Source: Chitinophagaceae bacterium
Lineage (GTDB): Bacteria > Bacteroidota > Bacteroidia > Chitinophagales > Chitinophagaceae
Assembly: GCA_009996555.1 (NCBI GenBank)
Contig: JAACZX010000023.1
Location: 1 to 12,624, forward strand
Reading direction: 5' to 3'
Length of the DNA stretch: 12,624 bases
In this document: positions 7,555-12,624 of the stretch, piece after piece
Numbering within the stretch: position 1 is the stretch's first letter
Layout of the letters: every line of letters begins with the position of its first letter
Position numbers and translations under genes: made by a program
Notes under the pieces: generated by a model
What the model was told of the DNA's origin: nothing
What the model saw: only the letters and a program-made list of their open reading frames with translations
The model's database searches: none

Positions 7555-8727
7555 TTATTTTTGTTGGGCGTAAATATATTCCAGTATCTGCTTATCGTTG
7601 TTAGTTAAAGTTTGTTGTTTCATCTGCATCCAGTTTTCAATATCATGCAGTGCTTTTTCAAGAATGTATTGTTCGCCTGTATGAATATTCCAGGTAAAAT
7701 CTTTTACAAACTTCGGCGACAAACCTGTTGTGAGAATATTACTGCAGATGCCGCTCACCATGCCAGTTGTGAGTGATGCGTTAATGGACACTTTTGAATA
7801 ATCGCCCAGCATGACACCACATTTTGTACCGGCGCTGATCCATTGGTGCAGTAAAGGGTTCCACAATTTCACCTCGCCTGCTGTATTTTTTACGTTGGAA
7901 CAGGATGTGCCTGCGCCAATATTGCACCACGACCCGATTACAGCATCACCAATATATCCATCGTGTGCTTTGTTGGAATAATCAAAGAAGATGCTGTTCT
8001 TAATTTCACCACCCACGGTGCATTTTTTTCCCACAGTTGTGGCGCCATAAATTTTGCTTCCCATCTTCACCACTGCGCCATCAAGTGCAGCAAATGGCCC
8101 ACGGATCATAGTGCCTTCCATCAGCAACACATCTTTACCAATATACACCGGCCCCGATGATGCGTTGATGCTGCAGTATTCCACAACTGCTCCATCTTCA
8201 ATAAACACCTGTTCGGGATTGATCACATTGTTGGCAGATGAAATGGGAGCTGATAACTTTTTTGCACGGATCAATTGTATATCGGTTCGTATCAGCTCAT
8301 CATTAGCCGTTACAAGATCAAATGCAAATTGAAGAAATCTTACAGGAGCATTCAATTCAACTGCTGTGCAGTTGACAAGCAAGCTTTGATCGACAGGAAA
8401 AACAAGTTTTTGTTTTGTGCGTACAGCCACCAGCTGGTTGTTCTTCCGCAGCAATTGTTCCGCAGCAAGTGAAGTAACAGCCTGCAGCAACTCATTTGAA
8501 TAAACAGCAGCCGCATTGATGTATAAATAATCATCCTCTTTAATTTCTGCAAATGAAAAAGCTGCGGAAAGATGATCTTCTGTAAGCGTAAACACATCCT
8601 GCTGTAAAACAAAACTCCAGCGCTCTCTTGTTGTAAAAATACCACAACGGAATGCAGACAACGGACGAATAAGAGAGAAAGGATAAAAACTGTTTCTTGT
8701 TTCCGTATCAAACAAAATGATCTGCAT
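7555..8727 (-). CDS. GlmU-like bifunctional sugar nucleotidyltransferase/acyltransferase (Bacteroidota-type)
   Basis: A 390-residue protein with a divergent nucleotidyltransferase-like N-terminal half and a C-terminal left-handed beta-helix. It resembles the alternative GlmU family of Bacteroidota, proposed to make UDP-N-acetylglucosamine for cell wall and lipopolysaccharide. The N-terminus (MQIILFDTETRNSFYPFSLI, then RPLSAFRCG at 21-29) lacks the classical GxGTRM..PK uridylyltransferase loop. Hexapeptide-repeat strands span about 173-330, with VFIEDGAVV, VYIGKDVLLMEGTMIRG and GATTVGKKCTVGGEIKNS. NKAHDGYIGDAVIG (252-265) followed by CNIGAGTSCSN (268-278) aligns with the GlmU acetyltransferase active site. 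H255, Y258 and N269 match the catalytic His and amino-sugar-binding Tyr/Asn. The acetyltransferase half therefore looks functional, while the donor specificity of the first half is uncertain. It leads the probable operon with tpiA and the HHE gene. Confidence 0.8.
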   Translation of the reverse strand: MQIILFDTETRNSFYPFSLIRPLSAFRCGIFTTRERWSFVLQQDVFTLTEDHLSAAFSFAEIKEDDYLYINAAAVYSNELLQAVTSLAAEQLLRKNNQLVAVRTKQKLVFPVDQSLLVNCTAVELNAPVRFLQFAFDLVTANDELIRTDIQLIRAKKLSAPISSANNVINPEQVFIEDGAVVEYCSINASSGPVYIGKDVLLMEGTMIRGPFAALDGAVVKMGSKIYGATTVGKKCTVGGEIKNSIFFDYSNKAHDGYIGDAVIGSWCNIGAGTSCSNVKNTAGEVKLWNPLLHQWISAGTKCGVMLGDYSKVSINASLTTGMVSGICSNILTTGLSPKFVKDFTWNIHTGEQYILEKALHDIENWMQMKQQTLTNNDKQILEYIYAQQK

Positions 8728-8779
8728 CGGCGGTTAAAATTAACTCGCTGTAAAAATACAGGAATCATTCAAATGAAAA

Positions 8780-8804
8780 CTGCCCCTCAAAAGGGGCAGC
8801 TTTT
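8780..8804 (-). terminator. Intrinsic terminator after the FAS1 lipoprotein gene
   Basis: CTGCCCCT (8780-8787), the loop CAAA (8788-8791) and AGGGGCAG (8792-8799) form a perfect 8-bp, GC-rich hairpin. On the minus strand it is followed by TTTT, 30 bases after the stop of the FAS1 gene, which fits termination of the receptor-FAS1 transcript. The plus-strand side is also followed by CTTTT, so it could work in both directions, although no + strand gene ends nearby. It separates the receptor unit from the GlmU-like operon, whose promoter must lie between 8728 and about 8779. Confidence 0.8.
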
Positions 8805-8828
8805 ATGACAGATATCATTTGTTCAGAC

Positions 8829-10019
8829 TTACTGAGGTAGCAGCACCTGGTTTATTTTGTAAAACACGCCATTAACAGCTATGCGATCAACGCCCAGCGG
8901 GCTGCCTGCAATTGCAGCGGCAGCAGAGGGATTACCTACTCCTTTTACACTTAAAGCAGCACCAAAGCCAGATGCAAGTGTAGAAGAAATTGTAAGACCG
9001 GGATGGGCAGCAATAGAACGGTTGACAAAGGTTTGATAATTAGCTGCAGTTTGCGGGAAGTTAACAGAGTACACCCGCTTATTTAATGTGAGCAAGTGAT
9101 ACGCTACAATTCCCTGCGCCATTGCCGGGGTTACAGCAGCGCTGCTTAAAAATGCAGGTCCTGCATTTACAGCTGCGGTAGCCTGCTGATCGGCAAGCAC
9201 TGCATTGCCACTGCTTGCTGCAAATACCTGCTGATAAACCAGTCCATAAACCAATGCTTGAAACGCTGCATTATTTGGAGCAAACACCGTTAAGTTGATC
9301 ACCGGTTGCGACAAAGCATATTGAAATGTTTCTGCCGAAGATGCAGCTGCCTGATCGCCACGCTGAATGGCTGCTTTGAAGTAAGCAAGATCAGGATCGT
9401 TGCTGATGGTATCCCATAATACCGATTTCGGTGGCATTATAACCGTTGCCGGGCTATGTACAACACCATTGGTTCCTGTAATGGCATCGGCTGCAGCAAT
9501 AGGAATATTATTGATGGTATTTGTTACTGCATTTTTTGATGGGAACAAAGGCATCCATATCGGGAAATTTGCAGGTGCCGGAGCAGGAAGCGTACCAATT
9601 GGAAGTGAACTGATGCGTATTACATTTGGTGCGGCTACTGTTGCTGCTGCTATATTAGCCGACATCAGCTTCTCGTTTTGCAGAATGTGATAACGAATGA
9701 CCGCCGTAAGATCCTGAAGCGGCATTGCGTTTACAACTGCAAGTGAAAGCCCTGCAGTAGTTAATGCCGCATCGCTGGGCGCATATACAGTAAAACTGTT
9801 TGACGGCACATTCAGGTAGGCATACATGCCGGTACGCTTTAACGCAGCGGTAAATATTGAAAACGATGCATTTGCTTCAATTCGTTTTCCAATGGTATTT
9901 ACTGTATCAAGTGCCGGGTTGTTTGATGCAACAGGTTCATACACTTTATTGCAGGCCGTTGACAGCAACAATAATGCAGCTACATAAACCTGTATTTGTC
10001 TTGAATATTTTTTAAGCAT
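8829..10019 (-). CDS. Lipoprotein with two fasciclin (FAS1) domains
   Basis: A 396-residue predicted lipoprotein. From ATG 10019 the N-terminus is MLKKYSRQIQVYVAALLLLS, followed by TAC. This is a lysine-containing n-region, a hydrophobic core and a lipobox ending in C23, so the mature protein is membrane-anchored, probably at the outer membrane. The frame extends 18 codons further to 10073 into the receptor gene, but the signal peptide sets the start. FAS1 domain 1 spans about 42-197, with FTVYAPSDAAL (76-86), YHIL and NGVVHSPATVIMPP. FAS1 domain 2 spans about 201-396, with LTVFAPNNAAF (243-253), YHLL and NGVFYKINQVLLP at the end. Domain 1 has a Pro- and aromatic-rich insertion (about 142-162). 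FAS1 domains mediate adhesion or ligand binding at surfaces. It follows the TonB-dependent receptor gene by 25 bases and probably works with it. The ligand is unknown. Confidence 0.9.
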   Translation of the reverse strand: MLKKYSRQIQVYVAALLLLSTACNKVYEPVASNNPALDTVNTIGKRIEANASFSIFTAALKRTGMYAYLNVPSNSFTVYAPSDAALTTAGLSLAVVNAMPLQDLTAVIRYHILQNEKLMSANIAAATVAAPNVIRISSLPIGTLPAPAPANFPIWMPLFPSKNAVTNTINNIPIAAADAITGTNGVVHSPATVIMPPKSVLWDTISNDPDLAYFKAAIQRGDQAAASSAETFQYALSQPVINLTVFAPNNAAFQALVYGLVYQQVFAASSGNAVLADQQATAAVNAGPAFLSSAAVTPAMAQGIVAYHLLTLNKRVYSVNFPQTAANYQTFVNRSIAAHPGLTISSTLASGFGAALSVKGVGNPSAAAAIAGSPLGVDRIAVNGVFYKINQVLLPQ

Positions 10020-10044
10020 AATAATTTCTTTAGTGGTTACTGAA

Positions 10045-12624
10045 TTAAAAAACGTTGTAGCCAATGCTAACATAGTACAAACCTCCTATTGCAGGGTTTC
10101 CTGGAGCCTGCACATAGTATTCGTTAAAGATGTTTGTACCTCCCAGTTTGAACATATACTTGGAGTTCGGCACTTTATACATAAACTGGAGATCAACAGT
10201 TTGAATAGATGGAACATGTCCATTGATGAAATCACTTTCAAAATTGTAATCACTCATCCACTTATATACAAGGCTGAAACCAAATAGTTTTTTTGCACCA
10301 AAGCCAGTGTTACTCAATTTAACGTTGGTTTTATATCTCGGCGTGTTAAAACCAGCCTGGAAACCTGCCGGTACATCTGTTAATTCATCACTTGCAAAGT
10401 TTACACCCACAAGGAAATTTTTAGGCAACCTGTAATCAACACTAACACCGTAGCCAAAGCTTTTTACTACAGCATCTGAATTAACCGGTATTGAAAAATC
10501 TTTGCCGGTTGCTGTTTGTATTACTCTTCTGCGTGTAAGGAAATCAGTATACTGTCCATAGTAAGCGTATGCATCTATTAACAATTTACTCTTTAAAACA
10601 AGCCCCTTGTATCCAACTTCAAACGATGTAACAGATTCAGGTTTCAAATCAACTACTGTTACCTGTTCGCTTGTGGCCCCACCGTTTGCCCCTCTTGCAA
10701 ATACAGGGCTGCCATTTAAATTATAGAAAGATCTGAAGTTTTCGTGTCCGCCAATCAACGTGTATTCATTTCCTACAAACAGGTTGATCCACTGCATTTG
10801 TGTACTTGGAAAACGATATGCTGTTTGGTAAGAAAAACGCAGGTTGTTGTCTTTTGCCAGCCTTACTAAAGCAGTAGCTCTTGGCGTAAAGCGTTCTTTA
10901 AAGTTTTGATTCTTATCAAACCGTCCGCTTACCGTTAGGCGCAATTTGTCATTGAAAAAACCTTTGGCGATCTGTGCATAAGCACCCACTTCGTTAATAT
11001 CAATTGTTCCGGTACTGTCAGCAAACAATGTTCCTTGTGAATTAAGGATGTATTTCTTGTAATTACCGCCCACCAACAGATCTGCAAATCCTTTCAGCAG
11101 GTGTGTAAAATCATACTGTCCTTCCACTTGCCACAAATCAGTTCTGTCAAGGAACCTGCCACCACCATAAGGTGCACCTGCTGCTGCTTTTCCAATAGGT
11201 ACTCCTTTAATAAAATTAAACAGCTGATTAAATGCCTGTGTGCCGGGTACTGGTCTGTTCCTGTCAGCATAAGCTCTTGCTCCGTCGTGCGATGCCTGCT
11301 CAGACATACCAAGAACATACCTGTTGTTTACATACTGTGCAGTGTACTCTGGCAACCACACCTGTGTTCCTTTCCAGGCTTCATTGAAATAGGAAATTGC
11401 CGCCGTCATGTTATAAGAATTGCCGGAGTTTTCCTGTGTAGTGTAAACACGGGCCAGCCAGTTCTTACTGTTCAGTTCAAATTTATATTGACCCATTTTT
11501 AAATCCTGCAGACTGTACCTGTCGCTACCGGTATATAATGTATTACCGGTTCCCCAATAACCACTCAGAATTGCTTCAGTTTTACTGTCAATTTTATAAT
11601 TGAGCGATCCGCCTAATTTAAAGTTAACGGTGTTAGGATCTGCAATTTCTTTTTCTGAATAACCGGTTCTTGAAACCATGATCGGAGAGGTCATTGTATT
11701 TCTGATTCCACGGTAAAAATCCACACCGCCGGCAATAAACGCATCTACCACCTGGCGAAGATCTCTTGAAACTTCATCGCCATAAACATTTATACCGTTA
11801 TAGTCGGGCACTCCCCTGCCACCAGGAAGTAAAGCGCCGGTATTTTTATTGTAATTTCTTGTATCAGCTGCAACCCAATCTTTGGCCTGCACTAATTCAG
11901 ATGTGATCTTAAATGCAAAACGCTCACTCACTTTATGCGCCCAACGCAAAGTCCAGTTGGTATAGCCCGATGGATTTCTGAATTTTCCATCAGTATTCAT
12001 TACACCTTGTTTTACCTGGAAAGACAAACCCTGGTATTTAAACGGATTCTTACTGTTTACCAGCAATGTACCATTCATACCACCGGGGCCATACAATGCA
12101 GAAGATGCACCGGGAAGTAATTCCATGTTATCTACATCCAGTTCAGACAAACCAATAACGCTACCTACAGAAAAGTTTAAACCGGGAGCCTGGTTATCCA
12201 TACCATCAACGATCTGGTTAAAACGAACGTTACCGCTTCCGAGAAAACCCCTTGTAGTTGGCGTTTTAAACGTAAGCGACGATGTCAGCATGTCCACTCC
12301 TTTGAAATTGGAAATGATGTCGTAGTAATTCGCCGCCGGTGCAATTTGAATGGCAGGGGCGCTTATCCGCTCTACTGTTACGGGTGACAGTAATTGACTG
12401 GTAGCAGTTCTGGTAGCCGATACCACAACCTCCGTTTGTATAGTACTCACTACTGTAAGCGATATACTTACGGGAGAGGAGGCACTGCTTACTGACACTT
12501 CTTTGGTTTCGAAACCGATAGAAGATACCACTAATGTAACAGGCAGCGATGGCACTGTTAAACTGAATTCTCCGTTTTCGTTGCTGTATACACCCGTGTT
12601 ACTACCTTTTACGGTTATGGTTAC
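10045..12624 (-). CDS. TonB-dependent outer-membrane receptor, N-terminus cut by the window edge
   Basis: The minus-strand frame is open to the right edge, so 859 C-terminal residues are visible and the start and signal peptide lie outside. Numbering from the edge, residues 1 to about 50 are the end of a carboxypeptidase-regulatory-like domain (VTITVKGSNTGVYSNENGEF, then VVSSIGFETKEV). Next comes a TonB-box-like EVVVSATRT (about 65-73), then the plug domain (about 78-193) with NVRFNQIVDGMDNQAPG and LLPGASSALYGPGGMNG. A beta-barrel of alternating aromatic strands follows and ends in YVSIGYNVF, with the terminal Phe needed for barrel assembly. Such receptors import large or scarce ligands across the outer membrane using TonB energy. 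No ligand can be named; a sugar, peptide or metal chelate are all possible. The FAS1 lipoprotein gene follows 25 bases downstream. Confidence 0.93.
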   Translation of the reverse strand, partial: VTITVKGSNTGVYSNENGEFSLTVPSLPVTLVVSSIGFETKEVSVSSASSPVSISLTVVSTIQTEVVVSATRTATSQLLSPVTVERISAPAIQIAPAANYYDIISNFKGVDMLTSSLTFKTPTTRGFLGSGNVRFNQIVDGMDNQAPGLNFSVGSVIGLSELDVDNMELLPGASSALYGPGGMNGTLLVNSKNPFKYQGLSFQVKQGVMNTDGKFRNPSGYTNWTLRWAHKVSERFAFKITSELVQAKDWVAADTRNYNKNTGALLPGGRGVPDYNGINVYGDEVSRDLRQVVDAFIAGGVDFYRGIRNTMTSPIMVSRTGYSEKEIADPNTVNFKLGGSLNYKIDSKTEAILSGYWGTGNTLYTGSDRYSLQDLKMGQYKFELNSKNWLARVYTTQENSGNSYNMTAAISYFNEAWKGTQVWLPEYTAQYVNNRYVLGMSEQASHDGARAYADRNRPVPGTQAFNQLFNFIKGVPIGKAAAGAPYGGGRFLDRTDLWQVEGQYDFTHLLKGFADLLVGGNYKKYILNSQGTLFADSTGTIDINEVGAYAQIAKGFFNDKLRLTVSGRFDKNQNFKERFTPRATALVRLAKDNNLRFSYQTAYRFPSTQMQWINLFVGNEYTLIGGHENFRSFYNLNGSPVFARGANGGATSEQVTVVDLKPESVTSFEVGYKGLVLKSKLLIDAYAYYGQYTDFLTRRRVIQTATGKDFSIPVNSDAVVKSFGYGVSVDYRLPKNFLVGVNFASDELTDVPAGFQAGFNTPRYKTNVKLSNTGFGAKKLFGFSLVYKWMSDYNFESDFINGHVPSIQTVDLQFMYKVPNSKYMFKLGGTNIFNEYYVQAPGNPAIGGLYYVSIGYNVF

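Noticed and set aside
8733..8761. Short inverted repeats GTTAA-AA-TTAAC and CTGTA-AAAA-TACAG before the GlmU-like gene
   Set aside because: The 5-bp arms in AT-rich sequence are expected by chance, and no well-spaced -33/-7 pair could be fixed here, so I did not call an operator or promoter.
11101..11502. Open frame of 133 codons on the + strand opposite the TonB-dependent receptor
   Set aside because: It is antisense to conserved barrel sequence, is Cys-rich and matches no family, so it is a shadow frame.

Overview
The window looks like chromosome from a member of the Bacteroidota, most likely a Chitinophagaceae relative. This rests on a TonB-dependent receptor with an N-terminal carboxypeptidase-regulatory-like domain, a FAS1 lipoprotein, the Bacteroidota-type GlmU-like protein, weak Shine-Dalgarno sequences, and one exact match to the Bacteroidota -7 promoter element TAnnTTTG. 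Assignment below phylum is inference. Coding density is high and every gap between genes is shorter than about 130 bases. I saw no rRNA, tRNA, CRISPR array, insertion sequence or phage gene.

Left part (1-2534). The last codons of a + strand gene end in a 4-base stop-to-stop overlap with a minus-strand surface-polysaccharide pair: a Wzx-like flippase followed by a family 4 glycosyltransferase, joined by an ATGA overlap. Divergent from the flippase, on the + strand, is a two-domain Sua5/YwlC-type threonylcarbamoyl-AMP synthase (2654-3594). Its frame is broken near 2741. The spacing of conserved motifs implies that about 34 bases are missing, removing the conserved YGL..NA segment.

Middle part (3649-8727, all minus strand). 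In transcription order: a GlmU-like nucleotidyltransferase/acyltransferase, triosephosphate isomerase, a single-domain hemerythrin-like (HHE) protein, a KefG/KefF-type quinone oxidoreductase and a KefB/KefC-type K+/H+ antiporter. The first three are closely spaced. The last two are 2 bases apart. A 122-base gap between the HHE gene and kefG holds a cluster of GTAA/TTAC half-sites that may be an operator. Together the genes suggest sugar-phosphate flux, with a methylglyoxal risk at triose phosphate, placed beside an electrophile- and redox-responsive K+ efflux system.

Right part (8780-12624, minus strand). A TonB-dependent receptor, cut by the window edge, is followed after 25 bases by a lipoprotein with two FAS1 domains. 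A clear hairpin terminator follows. The layout resembles a SusC/SusD pair with a FAS1 lipoprotein in place of SusD.

No wholly new system is evident. The points most worth following are the broken sua5 gene, the tpiA-HHE-kefGB neighbourhood with its half-site cluster, and the receptor-FAS1 pair.
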